Positions 22,801-32,995 of a stretch of 64,000 nucleotides of DNA are shown here, piece by piece (the stretch's first letter is position 1; each line of letters opens with the position of its first letter). This stretch comes from Lepiota brunneoincarnata (lineage: Eukaryota; Basidiomycota; Agaricomycetes; Agaricales; Agaricaceae): positions 744,001-808,000 of the forward strand of contig JAEBUN010000018.1 of NCBI GenBank assembly GCA_023014365.1. The letters run 5' to 3'. The notes under the pieces are model-generated. The model was given only the letters and a program-made list of their open reading frames with translations, searched no databases and had not been told where the DNA came from. Position numbers and translations under genes: made by a program.

Positions 22801-23459
22801 GAGAGAAGTTTAAATACCTCGCCAAGATACGCCAAGAAGCCCAAGCTGCGCATGAACAAGCCAGACTAAAAATGGCTGCAAGATATAACCGGCCAGATAT
22901 CAATCTAAAAGTTGGACAGAAGGTTTGGCTCGACAACCGCAACCTCCCAATTCAGTATGCCTCAAAGAAACTGGCCCAACGCCGAGAAGGTCCCTTCACC
23001 ATAACAAGAAAACTCGGACCTGTAACCTATGAACTAAAATTACCCATCAAATGGAAGATCCACAACAAGTTTCATGCAAGCCTCCTAATGCCTGCAGAAG
23101 AGAACGACACACATGGGGAATACAACACAGCCCCACCACCCAACCTTGTAAATGGAGAAGAAGAATACGAGGTCGAGTCAATACTGCGCCACAGAAAATT
23201 CCGGAACAAGTATCAATTCCTAGTCAGATGGAAAGGATACCTTCCCACCGAGGATTCCTGGGAGCCAGAAGCAAACCTGGAGAACGCCAAAGAAGTCATT
23301 GAAGAATATAAAAGGGCCCACAAATTAGACAACCCCACCAATGACCCAACCACCCAACACTCGAGCAACCACTCCAGACCTCCCAGAGCCAGACAACGAT
23401 GGACGCCTTCTCATCCGGGAAAGAATCATATCCCTGGCGAACCGCGTCGAAGGAAATAG
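19804..23459 (+). pseudogene. pol: Pol polyprotein of element A (two premature TGA)
   Basis: Frame -1 relative to gag, open past the end of gag without an ATG, so a frameshift product is likely. Domains in order: aspartic protease (LLDSGAAGNFID), reverse transcriptase ([27 protein letters not shown]), RNase H (FEIECDAS, WSDHDNL), integrase with a zinc-binding HDSPTAGHPGI...CGACQ module and a DDE core (SMDLITDL, LSDRDPRF, TDGQTERFN), a GPF-type module, and a C-terminal chromodomain (FLVRWKGYLPTEDSWEP). Stops at 20301-20303 and 21084-21086 are TGA where element B has CGA, that is, C-to-T changes at CpG. The chromodomain marks it as a chromovirus. Confidence 0.9.
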
Positions 23460-24555
23460 CCAACCTAACCCTGCCACCGATACCGCTGACGACCAACCAG
23501 ACAGGACCAACAGTCCTTATATCATCCGGCATACCTTCCTTCCCTCCAACCAACCCGAGATACGATCCATCCTTTTACACGAAGTTCCCTTTCATATTAC
23601 CGGAACCCGTCTTAAACGCAGTCCAGCGATGGTACCCCTGGTCGACACCTGCTGGAAGACATTTACTGCTCTTCTGTATCACAAGCGCCTCGTCCACGAC
23701 CGAGCAACAGAATTCGAAAAACTATGCGCCACTATTCTTTCTAGCGCAACAGAGGAACAGGACCGCAACACCATTTCTGCCATGCTATCAACCGCTCTCA
23801 CCGAATTCCCGTTCGAGAGTCCGATCCCAAGCCCGAGCAATGGAAGCAGAAGTCAGGACCGCCCTATCCTACCTATCGGGACCACCACCCAACCTTCCAA
23901 CCCTCCCATGGTGGATACGAGTAACCAACCATCAAGTGTTGTACAAGCTATATCTGCTTCTAATGACGCCCCCATCGGGACTACCACCACTCACTTACCC
24001 ACCACCCGAACTCGCTGCAATTGCTGCCGTCGATTCGGCCATATCAAAGCAGGATGCCCGCGCTACCAATGTCGATATTGTCGAAAGATTGCCCCAGGCC
24101 ATTACGAGAAGCACTGCGAGAGAAACCCTTACCAGCATCAACCCGCAAGTATGGTACCTGGCCTGTATCGCCGCCCACGAGGAATACCAAGCAGAGCTCG
24201 ATCCCTCACACGCGAAACCACAAACAACAATATTCGACACATTGTTGCAAGCACCGAGCAGCGCCCCGCTTCAGCCAGACCCCTCCGCACCCGAATTCAA
24301 AATGCCCCCGTCGTCATTCCGACCACCAACGCCACCACCACATCTGCTAGCGGAAGCCACCGACTTCCTGAATCGATCCTTCGGCACACCCGCCACCATT
24401 CACTCCAGAGAACCCATCGTCATCGACCTCACCCAAGACCCGCCATCCCCAGACCACCAAGCTACCGAAGCGACTCCCCAGAACCCGACCCATACTTCGA
24501 CTGGGACCCCATCGCCGAATCAAACATTACAGGAGAGCCTGTCGGATTATACTGA
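23341..24555 (+). CDS. ORF3 of element A: extra zinc-knuckle protein after pol
   Basis: 404 aa, starting inside the last 119 nt of pol in another frame. A globular-looking N-terminal part contains PYIIRHTFLP, LLHEVPFHITGTR and TFTALLYHKRLVHD. Then comes a double zinc knuckle: CNCCRRFGHIKAGC is canonical, and CRYCRKIAPGHYEKHC has a wider CX2CX6HX4C spacing. A basic, Ser/Arg-rich tail ends in SNITGEPVGLY. The Gypsy element C has a homologue (51720-52844) with the same APGHY knuckle and SNITGEP ending, so it is a conserved feature and not a chance ORF. A nucleic-acid-binding role is inferred from the knuckles. I know of no standard Gypsy protein at this position. Confidence 0.7.
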   Translation: MTQPPNTRATTPDLPEPDNDGRLLIRERIISLANRVEGNSQPNPATDTADDQPDRTNSPYIIRHTFLPSNQPEIRSILLHEVPFHITGTRLKRSPAMVPLVDTCWKTFTALLYHKRLVHDRATEFEKLCATILSSATEEQDRNTISAMLSTALTEFPFESPIPSPSNGSRSQDRPILPIGTTTQPSNPPMVDTSNQPSSVVQAISASNDAPIGTTTTHLPTTRTRCNCCRRFGHIKAGCPRYQCRYCRKIAPGHYEKHCERNPYQHQPASMVPGLYRRPRGIPSRARSLTRETTNNNIRHIVASTEQRPASARPLRTRIQNAPVVIPTTNATTTSASGSHRLPESILRHTRHHSLQRTHRHRPHPRPAIPRPPSYRSDSPEPDPYFDWDPIAESNITGEPVGLY

Positions 24556-24619
24556 GGATATGTCTGATGAGGACATCAGACCTTACGAAGGGGATAATGT
24601 TATGAACAGTCCAAACCAG
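23399..24619 (+). CDS. Second 3' ORF of element A, overlapping ORF3 in +1 frame
   Basis: Open from 23399 through all of ORF3 and across the PPT into the 3' LTR, where element X1 cuts it at 24620 (TGA two codons in). Before that insertion it would have continued through 25909-26259, ending STDSL. The C-terminal half reads like protein: SINPQVWYLACIAAHEEYQ, PIVIDLTQDPPSPDHQ and MSDEDIRPYEGDNVMNSP. Element C has a long ORF in exactly the same relative frame. There is no known domain. It may be made by frameshift from ORF3, or may be a by-product of codon composition. Confidence 0.5.
24587..24597 (+). other. Polypurine tract, element A
   Basis: GAAGGGGATAA abuts the 3' LTR start at 24598. The same tract abuts the 3' LTR of element B at 15930-15940. 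It is the expected plus-strand primer. Confidence 0.75.
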
Positions 24620-26584
24620 TGAAAAGGTAAAAACGTTCGTATGTTTTAATATGGATAGTGGGCTTGTTTTCACTAAGCTTAGCCGAAATTCGATAAGCTT
24701 AAGCTAATACAAGTGGAATGAGATAGATAAGGAACAGTTTCATCTTTTAGGGTGTTCTGGGGGTGCGTTCTGACAGCGAAATTCAAGAGAGTAGTGTTTT
24801 AGAGGTTAACGAACAGCCGTTGAAGTTATCTTAGCCGTACGGTGCAACAATGAAAGGACAATCCCTGTCAATTCAAAGCGCGGGGTCTCTAGTCTCTGGT
24901 CTCTGGTCTCTGTCTCTGTCTCTGTCTCTAGCACTCTGGAACTCTAAACTCTGAACTCTGGTCTCTGTCTCTGTCTCTGGGTTGGTCGACGACCGAAGAA
25001 TTCACACTTAACGACGCACACTAAATAGCCCTCTGAAACCGTTCTTGATCACGGCTCGCAGACTTGCGTGTGGAAGCGGGGGTGAGACCTCTTGCTTCTC
25101 CACGAACAAGTGCGACCGTATTTATATTGTTTAGATACATACGAGAGATAGTAAATATGAAATAGAAAACAATAAGCTTAATTGTTACAGGCACTGTAGA
25201 ACATTTTGGAAGGTTCGGCAGCATTTCTACCTTGCCCTGGGTTATGGGTTTTTCTCTGATTAACAAATGGCAATCCAGCCAGACGTGTTTCGTGCTCGTC
25301 TGCATTATTCTGCGTCCACGCGAGCGCGTTAAGACTCCGGATCAATTATGATCGGAATGTATAGCGGATGGACAGTCCCTTGATCCGTTGTAATTAATCT
25401 CAGTTAAGCAATAGGCCGAGGTGCCGGGACCCACAAAGCACTCGTTAATTAGGAGTCTTTGATATTTCTAGGGTTTTGGGCATCGGGTGTCGCCTCCCGA
25501 ACGTTGAACGTTCCGTTCCGTGGTCCGGTCATCATTATTGGGCTCGCTTTCGACGTAATACTCCTGCGACAGCCGCTAGGTACATTCTTTATATTCAAAC
25601 GCATCCGGGTTCATCAGAAAACTGCTCGTAAGGTCCCTTGATGCGACCGGAGTATACTCGATAGACTATGTAGAGTCCTGAATCCCTCTGGAAAGCGTTC
25701 CGATAGTTTGGTTCACTAAGCTTAGTGATAATGAACTGGTTTGAACACTTCCAAGGCTCGAATATCCTCAATTCGGTCGAACTGGCTACTACGGGACATA
25801 GTACCAATCCTCTATAGAGTTCTTTAATGATATAGCCAATGATTCTATGTAGAGAATCGTTCCGGAGTACGGAATTCATGTATAGGCGTGAAATCGGCGT
25901 ATCACCGGGAGGAACAAGAACTATTGTTCGACTTCACAAGATGGGTACAAGAGACTACAGACCAATTACGGGCACAAGAATACGAAGACGAGGAAGGGGA
26001 ATATTACACTGCCATGCAGGACCTGGCGAGAGAACCAGGAATGGAGATAACCTTGGAGGATATATTGGAATACCCCGAGGACGAGGAAGATAACCATGGA
26101 TCAACCGACCCAACCTCCGATACGGATGGAAGCACCGAGAGAATGGAGAGCGAGAACGGAGAGGACTCCATGGAGATACAATTGGGAGAAGAAGATTATG
26201 AGTCAGAGGAAAGCGATGGAACATCGCACAGCAGTAGCGAGAGTACTGACTCATTGTAATATAAATAACGCTAGGATGCCATCAGCCAGGATGTGCATCA
26301 TGGTCAGGACTGCGCACGACCAGTAGAACAGCCAAGTAACCTATAACGAGTATATAGCACCTCATAGGTATATAAGGCCTGTACAAGTAGAGATTAAAGC
26401 CCTAAGCTTTAATCTTGTTAACAGCGGTCGTTTACCTCTCTGCCTTAACTTGGCGTCTTCCCTCGTTATCTCATTGAGCGCGATCCACTAAGCTCTATAA
26501 GGCCAACCGTCTCGGACACCTTGTAGAGTGATTGAAGGCCGTCTCCAGTTATCCTCGGATACAGAAGGAGCACGGATCATAACA
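24598..26584 (+). repeat. 3' LTR of element A, interrupted by element X1
   Basis: LTR sequence at 24598-24619 resumes at 25909 and ends GATCATAACA at 26584. Compared with the 5' LTR, several transitions are visible, for example GACGAG against GACAAG and AACGGAG against AATGGAG. Confidence 0.9.
24620..25904 (+). mobile_element. Element X, copy 1: 1.28-kb TG...CA non-coding insertion
   Basis: 1285 bp beginning TGAAAAGG and ending GCGTATCA, flanked by CCAG (24616-24619) and CCGG (25905-25908). The uninterrupted LTR reads CCGG here, so this is a 4-bp CCGG duplication with one later change. No convincing protein is present. It contains a GTCTCT-type microsatellite at about 24889-24982. A second copy, inverted, is at 37167-38441. 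TG/CA ends fit a solo LTR of an element not otherwise in the window. A non-autonomous DNA transposon is the alternative. Confidence 0.75.
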
Positions 26585-26589
26585 GTTAG

Positions 26590-26713
26590 GTTGGCTATCT
26601 CCTGTGACGCGGTTCGCCAGGGATATGATTCTTTCCCGGATGAGAAGGCGTCCATCGTTGTCTGGCTCTGGGAGGTCTGGAGTGGTTGCTCGAGTGTTGG
26701 GTGGTTGGGTCAT
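26590..26713 (-). pseudogene. ORF3 of element B, 5' part
   Basis: Matches the first 40 or so codons of the ORF at 23341-24555 (ATG at 26711-26713, overlapping the end of pol). The reading frame is cut by the insertion of element A at the GTTAG duplication and continues at 17053 and leftward. Confidence 0.7.
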
Positions 26714-29700
26714 TGGTGGGGTTGTCTAATTTGTGGGCCCTTTTATATTCTTCAATGACTTCTTTGGCGTTCTCCAGGTTTGCTTCTGGCTCCCAGGAAT
26801 CCTCAGTGGGAAGGTATCCTTTCCATCTGACTAGGAATTGATACTTGTTCCGGAATTTTCTGTGGCGCAGTATTGACTCAACCTTGTATTCTTCTTCTCC
26901 ATTTACAAGGTCGGGTGGTGGGGCTGTGTTGTATTCCCCATGTGTGTCGTTCTCTTCTGCAGGCATTAGGAGGCTCGCATGAAACTTGTTGTGGATCTTC
27001 CATTTGGTGGGTAATTTTAGTTCATAGGTAACAGGTCTGAGTTTTCTTGTTATGGTGAAGGGACCTTCTCGGCGTTGGGCCAGTTTCTTTGAGGCGTACT
27101 GAATTGGGAGGTTGCGGTTGTCGAGCCAAACCTTCTGTCCAACTTTTAGATTGATATCTGGCCGGTTATATCTTGCAGCCATTTTTAGTCTGGCTTGTTC
27201 ATGCGCAGCTTGGGCTTCTTGGCGTATCTTGGCGAGGTATTTAAACTTCTCTCCTATTGCTGGAATGTTCGTTGGCTCCTCGGAGGTCGGAAATCCTTTG
27301 GGGCTTGATCCATAGAGGAGTTCAAATGGGGTATGTTGGTGTTCGGCGTGTGTTTTCGAGTTGTGGACATATTCCAGGAGTGGGAGTGCCTTTACCCATT
27401 TGTTCAGGTTTGATGAGCAATAGATGCCAAGGTAGAGTTCTATTTCTTCATTGAATCGCTCTGTTTGTCCATCTGTCTGGGGGTGGTAGGCGGTAGAGAG
27501 TGCTTGTTCGATTCCGAGTTGTTTGTAGAATTCTTTCATGGATTTGGCAGCAAATCTGGGGTCGCGATCACTGAGAACTTTCTCGGGAAGGCCAAATCTG
27601 GAGAATAGCCGTTTGATAAGAATTTCGGCGATCTTGTCCGCGTTGGCGGTTTTCGCAGTAGGTTCTAGAATTATCCCCTTCGTAAGCTGGTCGACCACGA
27701 CCAGTATAGAATCATGGGGTCCGTCCGGGGGTAGGTCTGTGATAAGATCCATCGAGATGTTCGAGAATGGACGGGTAGAACGGGGTCCAGGGATGGGTTG
27801 AAGTGGTGGTTTTAGGGGGTGGCGATTGATCTTGTATTGTTGGCAGGCACCACATCCTTTGACGTAGTTTTTGACAAATGATCGCATCCTGGGCCAGTAG
27901 GCGTATTCCTGGAGTTTTCTAGTTGTTTCTGCGATTCCAGGGTGTCCTGCGGTAGGTGAGTCGTGTACTCTTTGCAGTAAGCGGCGTCTGAGGTGTAAAT
28001 CTTGTGGTATAAATAGTTTTCCTTGAACACGTGGGTGTCCTGAGTCATCTTCTTGGGCGATGTCGGTCTGTTTCTTTTTCTTCCACAGCTCTTTTATTTC
28101 CTGTTTAGTATTTTCGTCGATGATATGGATATGTTGTGGCTGTTCTGAGGTGAAGAATTTGTCAGGGAGTGCAACGACCTGTTTGTTGTCTCTTGTCTTG
28201 GGTTCATGATCGGGTCGTCTGGAAAGGGCATCTGCTGGTCCGTTTTTCTTTCCAGGGATATGTCGGATTTCGATGTCAAATCGTTGCATGTAGGCAATCC
28301 ATCGGGCTTGTCTTCTGCTGAGGTCTTCAGGTTTTCTCCAGCGGCGAAGGTTGTCGTGATCTGACCATACGATGGTCTTGTGTGATGATCCTTCTATGTG
28401 GTGACGCCATTCTTTGAGTGCTCGGATAATGGCGAAGAGTTCCTGTTCGGAGCAATGATAGTTGCGTTCTGCTGGTGAGAATCCTTTCAAGAAGTATGCG
28501 ACTGGGTGTTTAACTCCATTGTTGTCGCGTTGAAGTAGGACTGCTCCTGATGCAAATAGTGATGTGTCGCATTCAATTTCGAAGGGTTTGTCTCGGTCGG
28601 GGACCATTAATACCGGTTCGCTTTGGAATTTCCTCTTGAGAGTATCGAAGGCGTTCTGGCATTCTTCTGTCCATTCGAATTTTTTTGTTTTGGACATTAG
28701 GGCATTGAGAGGTTTTGCCCATGTGGCGTATTGGTGTATGAATTTTCGATAGAAGTTGCAAAATCCTATGAATTTTCGTACGTCGCGCGGGGTAGTTGGT
28801 GTTGGCCATTCAGCGATGCCTTTGAGCTTTGCTGGGTCCATCGAAACTGAGTCGGGAGTGATAATAACTCCTAGATATTCGAGTCGTTGTCGTTCAAATT
28901 CGCATTTCTCGGTTTTGAGGTATAGATCGTTGTCCTTGAGTATCTTGAGTACTTCTCTTGTGAGGCGTCGAAGTTCTTGTTTTGTTTTTGCGTGAATGAG
29001 GATGTCGTCCATGTAAACAATTACTCCTCCATTGTCGATGAGTTTTCGGAATAATGAGTCCATCATGGTTTGGAATGTTGCTGGGGAGTTACACATTCCA
29101 AAGAACATAACCGTGGGTTCGAATAATCCTCGGGGTGTCCTGAAGGCTCCTTTCCATTCATCTCCTTTGCGTATGCGGATGTTGTTGTATCCTGCTCGTA
29201 CGTCGAGTTTGGTAAAGTACTTTGATCCTCGGAGTTTGTCGAGAATATGAGAGATGAGGGGAAGGTTGTATGCATTTTTAACGGTATGCTCGTTGAGGTA
29301 CCTGTAGTCTTGACAGGGGCGTAGTTTTCCGTCTTTCTTTCCTACGAAGAAGAAAGGTGATGCCATTGGCGATTCGGATGGTCGAATGTATCCCTTTTGA
29401 AGGTTTTCTTCTAGGAACGTGTCGAGTTCCTTTTCTTCATTGAGGGAGAGTCGGTAGGACTTCATGGCAATTGGTTTGAATGATTCCTTGAGTTCAATTT
29501 TGTGATCCCATGGTCGTTGTGGGGGGAATCGTTCGGCTTGTTTCTTGCTAAATACTGGGAGGTATTCGTGGAATTCCGTGGGTACGACTTTTCTTGGGTC
29601 GTCATTTTTCTTTTCTCCGTGTTGTACGGCGAGGAATTGTGATGCGGAGGCTTTGAAGTTGATTTCTTCGAAGCTTGTGGGCTCTAGTGTGGAGATGTGG

Positions 29701-30250
29701 TTGAGTTGGTCGTTGTAGATCCAGTCAGGTTCCATGGATTGGATGAGTTCTCGGAATATAGTGTTGTCCCAACGTTCATTTCTCCAGCGTAGTTGTTTGG
29801 CATCCCAGTCGATGTCTGGGTTGTGTTCTGCAAGCCAAGGGAATCCAAGGATGAGTCTTGGGCTTCCGAGAGAGACTACTTTTGGTTTGATCTCCATATT
29901 CTTCCCGTTAACCGTTAGGTTGAGGGTCGTGTAGTGGGTGGCTGTTCCATTTTCGTTAACAGATCCATCGGCATTTCGTACTTCGATGGGTCGATTGAGG
30001 GGTGTCGTTTTGAATGAATGTTGTTTGACCATTCTGGGGTCGATGAAGTTTCCTGCTGCTCCTGAGTCGAGTAGGGCGAGTAGTTCCACGCTTTCGGGTC
30101 CTTCCTTAGTGAACTTGTGTTTTCGGATTCGACAGGGTAGATGTATTACGTGTGCTGACGATTCCTGTAACTTTACAACATTAATATCATTTTGTGAATA
30201 GGAAAGGGAAGGAGGTCTTTGTGGAGGGCTAGACGTGGTGGCTAGTCTCC
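26595..30250 (-). CDS. pol: Pol polyprotein of element B (intact)
   Basis: Uninterrupted from the protease to the C-terminus, at least 1164 residues counted from 30089. The frame is open further up to the gag stop without an ATG and lies -1 to gag. Motifs in order: LLDSGAAGNFID (protease), [13 protein letters not shown] and VYMDD (reverse transcriptase), FEIECDTS and WSDHDNL (RNase H), HDSPTAGHPGI with CGACQ (integrase zinc module), SMDLITDL, LSDRDPRF and TDGQTERFN (integrase catalytic D, D, E), GPF module REGPFTITRKL, and chromodomain FLVRWKGYLPTEDSWEP. Chromodomains bind methylated histone H3 and steer integration to heterochromatin. All catalytic residues I can recognise are present, so this copy may supply enzyme in trans. 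Confidence 0.92.
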
Positions 30251-31375
30251 TTAGGCAAAATCCTTAACCAGAGGGGCATCTGGGTGGTTGGATTCATTTG
30301 CAAAATGTTCGTAGATGTCCTCGACTTCTTCGTCGGTTGCATCTTCTAGTATGTTGTATAGCGAGTTCTTTTTCCTGTAGCTTGCTTGTCTTCTTCTGGA
30401 TATCGCATTTGACCGGTTTCTGGCATCCAAATTGCAGGGTAATTCGGATCGGCGATATATTGTCTTCTTGGTGGGGCATTCGCGGGCGAAGTGTCCAGTC
30501 TTGCGGCAGTTGAAGCATCTCTTTTCTTTGAGATCCTTTCTTTGGGCGTCCGTGAGGATTGCATTGAGGGCTTCGCGGGTGCGTTCTTGTACCAACTGGT
30601 GGAGTCTGTCTTCTTCGGTCTCCTCGTCTTCATCAGCTTCTTCGGCGAGTAGATCTGGCTCGTCCTCAAAGTCGAGGTTGTAGACTGCTTCGGCGAGTTG
30701 GTCAATATCCATTGCGTTAGGGTCTGTTGCTTGATAGGGCAGTGGGACACGGCGCGTAAAAGCATTTCTTTTCCCTTTAAATGGGCGAGTGCGCGAAGTC
30801 GTTGAAAACGAGGGAGTTCCTCGAGTTTGCATATAGTCGCGTTGAGTTTGTAGTATTTGATATGCTGTTCGAGCTTGCTTGAACCAGTCGCTGAGTTTGT
30901 TTCCTGGATTGAGGCTAATTGTCTTGATTGCGACGGGGTGATCCAGCCCGTTCTTGAAATAGTTGACCGCCGCCACTCCATCTCCAAGGTCGGCCTGATA
31001 GGCAAGTATCTGGAACTGGGATATGTAATCATCGATATATCGTCCATTCTGTTTGAGGTGGCGGATTCTGTCCATTGCATCGGCGGGGACATTGTTTGGG
31101 GCAAAGGATGTATCAAGTCCTTCGAGAAATTTCTTCCATGTCGGAAGGGTCTGGCTTCCATCAAGTTCTTTGTTTGATTCCAAGAATGCTCCTCTCCATG
31201 TTGCGGCGGGGCCGGTGGACATGTATGAAAGGGCGAATTGTATCTTGGTCTTGTCATCGGGAAAGGCTCCTGGCTTTGCATCGATGTATAGTTGTACTGC
31301 ATCCTTCCAGAGGCGGAAGTAGTCGGTTTCTCCATTAAAGGTTGGGGGTGTGTTGATTTTTGCGGAGGAGGCCAT
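30251..31375 (-). CDS. gag: Gag of element B
   Basis: 374 aa, nearly identical to the gag at 18679-19803. It has the capsid region, then one knuckle CFNCRKTGHFARECP. Upstream open sequence without an ATG is conserved as in element A. Confidence 0.85.
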   Translation of the reverse strand: MASSAKINTPPTFNGETDYFRLWKDAVQLYIDAKPGAFPDDKTKIQFALSYMSTGPAATWRGAFLESNKELDGSQTLPTWKKFLEGLDTSFAPNNVPADAMDRIRHLKQNGRYIDDYISQFQILAYQADLGDGVAAVNYFKNGLDHPVAIKTISLNPGNKLSDWFKQARTAYQILQTQRDYMQTRGTPSFSTTSRTRPFKGKRNAFTRRVPLPYQATDPNAMDIDQLAEAVYNLDFEDEPDLLAEEADEDEETEEDRLHQLVQERTREALNAILTDAQRKDLKEKRCFNCRKTGHFARECPTKKTIYRRSELPCNLDARNRSNAISRRRQASYRKKNSLYNILEDATDEEVEDIYEHFANESNHPDAPLVKDFA

Positions 31376-32106
31376 ATTGTTAATGTCAGAGGTTGTGGAT
31401 TCCTCGTCGGAAGTGTGAATAGACCCGGTAGTGGGGCTAACTTCGGATGGTTCGGATTGTACAGGGGAACTGGATCGAGGCGGTGAGTGTACCGGTGATC
31501 CAAGTGGTGATGTGAGGGGTGAGAATGTTCTTGGGGGTTTCTGTTGCGAAGTGTTGTCGCTAGTTCTTGTACTTGTTGAGGGTTGAGGACCGGAGGATGG
31601 GGTAGATGTTCTATGAATCGGCTCCCCGAGCTTTGAGCGGGTAGAGGTGGCAGTTCTTTCAGGTGGTGGTTGTTTAGGTAGGGATTGAAGAACTGATGCT
31701 GGGGGTGCTGGGTATCCTGGGTCTTCTGTTCGACGTTGAACTCTCTCGGTAGGTTGTGTAGGGTACGGTGCAGAACCAGAGGGTGAACGAGTGAGGGGTA
31801 TAGGTTTTGTTTTCTTTTTAGGGTCCGTGGTGGAGGGGGTGTGAAGTCGGGTTCGGAGTCGGTTGTCGACCAGTCAGAACTGTTGGATTCTTCGTAGTCG
31901 GTGGCAAGGGGGTCGTTTCGGTTTGTAGACAGGGTGAAGAGGGAAGAAGTCGAAGGTGAAGGTGAATAAACAACGCTTGCGGGTGCGTTATCCCAATCGA
32001 CGCTTGAAGGTGCGGATGACCTGTATACAACGCTTACGGGTGTGTTATCCCAATCAACACTTAAAGGTGTGGATGACCTATCAACGCTTTCGGTGCGTCT
32101 GACCAA
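30346..32106 (-). CDS. Leader ORF of element B overlapping gag (586 codons)
   Basis: Counterpart of 17942-19708, two codons shorter through loss of one SPSPS unit. It remains open in spite of several substitutions between the two copies. Only the first 100 residues are clearly protein-like; see the element A entry for the frameshift interpretation. Confidence 0.4.
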   Translation of the reverse strand: MVRRTESVDRSSTPLSVDWDNTPVSVVYRSSAPSSVDWDNAPASVVYSPSPSTSSLFTLSTNRNDPLATDYEESNSSDWSTTDSEPDFTPPPPRTLKRKQNLYPSLVHPLVLHRTLHNLPREFNVEQKTQDTQHPQHQFFNPYLNNHHLKELPPLPAQSSGSRFIEHLPHPPVLNPQQVQELATTLRNRNPQEHSHPSHHHLDHRYTHRLDPVPLYNPNHPKLAPLPGLFTLPTRNPQPLTLTIWPPPQKSTHPQPLMEKPTTSASGRMQYNYTSMQSQEPFPMTRPRYNSPFHTCPPAPPQHGEEHSWNQTKNLMEARPFRHGRNFSKDLIHPLPQTMSPPMQWTESATSNRMDDISMITYPSSRYLPIRPTLEMEWRRSTISRTGWITPSQSRQLASIQETNSATGSSKLEQHIKYYKLNATICKLEELPRFQRLRALAHLKGKEMLLRAVSHCPIKQQTLTQWILTNSPKQSTTSTLRTSQIYSPKKLMKTRRPKKTDSTSWYKNAPAKPSMQSSRTPKERISKKRDASTAARLDTSPANAPPRRQYIADPNYPAIWMPETGQMRYPEEDKQATGKRTRYTTY

Positions 32107-32282
32107 GGGTGCAGAGGGTATGGTGGCCTGCTCTACGGGGGTGTATCACTGGACAGCGACAAGGCATGTCGTCAGATACGGTTGGCACTCGGATAGCGAT
32201 AAAGCGTATCGTCTGCCGGTGTGGAAGGGTAGCAACAAGGCGTACCGATACCACGGGGTGTACGATGGAGGTTGTCCAAAGG

Positions 32283-32294
32283 AAGCTTTAATCT
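32283..32294 (-). other. Primer-binding site of element B
   Basis: AGATTAAAGCTT on the minus strand, 2 nt from the 5' LTR. It is complementary to the LTR palindrome, as in element A. Confidence 0.65.
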
Positions 32295-32296
32295 AA

Positions 32297-32995
32297 TGTT
32301 AGGATCCGTGCTCCTTCTGTATCCGAGGATAACTGGAGACGGCCTTCAATCACTCTACAAGGTGTCCGAGACGGTTGGCCTTATAGAGCTTAGTGGATCG
32401 CGCTCAATGAGATAACGAGGGAAGACGCCAAGTTAAGGCAGAGAGGTAAACGACCGCTGTTAACAAGATTAAAGCTTAGGGCTTTAATCTCTACTTGTAC
32501 AGGCCTTATATACCTATGAGGTGCTATATACTCGTTATAGGTTACTTGGCTGTTCTACTGGTCGTGCGCAGTCCTGACCATGATGCACATCCTGGCTGAT
32601 GGCATCCTAGTGTTTATTTATATTACAATGAGTCAGTACTCTTGCTACTGCTGTGCGATGTTCCATCGCTTTCCTTTGACTCATAATCTTCTTCTCCCAA
32701 TTGTATCTCCATGGAGTCCTCTCCGTTCTCGCTCTCCATTCTCTCAGTGCTTCCATCCGTATCGGAGGTTGGGTCGGTTGATCCATGGTTATCTTCCTCG
32801 TCCTCGGGGTATTCCAATATATCCTCCAAGGTTATCTCCATTCCTGCTTCTCTCACCAGGTCCTGCATGGCGGTGTAATATTCCCCTTCCTCGTCTTCGT
32901 ATTCTTGTGCCCGTAATTGGTCTGTAGTCTCCTGTACCCATCTTGTAAAGTCGAACAATAGTTCTTGTTCCTCCCGGTCTGGGCTGTTCATAACA
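32297..32995 (-). repeat. 5' LTR of element B
   Basis: 699 bp. It shares the B-specific end CCTAACA with the LTR at 15231-15929, which supports that the two belong to one element, unlike the CATAACA end of element A. Confidence 0.93.

Larger units (their letters stand above)
17054..26584 (+). mobile_element. Gypsy element A (chromovirus), nested in element B
   Basis: Same family as B, opposite orientation. It has LTRs at 17054-17751 and 24598-26584 (the latter interrupted) and the target duplication GTTAG at 17049-17053 and 26585-26589. Removing A and one GTTAG restores a continuous B sequence. Net length without nested element X1 is about 8.24 kb. The two LTRs differ at several positions, mostly transitions. 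Pol carries two in-frame TGA codons where B has CGA, so A cannot make full pol unless the stops are read through. The zinc-knuckle ORF is intact. Confidence 0.93.
15231..32995 (-). mobile_element. Gypsy element B (chromovirus), interrupted by element A
   Basis: Minus-strand Ty3/Gypsy element bounded by LTRs at 32297-32995 (5') and 15231-15929 (3') and flanked by the 5-bp duplication GTACC (15226-15230 and 32996-33000). Without nested element A it is about 8.2 kb. Order in its own direction: LTR, PBS, overlapping leader ORF and gag, pol, zinc-knuckle ORF with an overlapping second ORF, polypurine tract, LTR. The two LTRs differ at only a handful of positions by eye, so insertion is recent. Gag and pol are open; only the 3' ORF pair is broken, by A. 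Confidence 0.93.
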
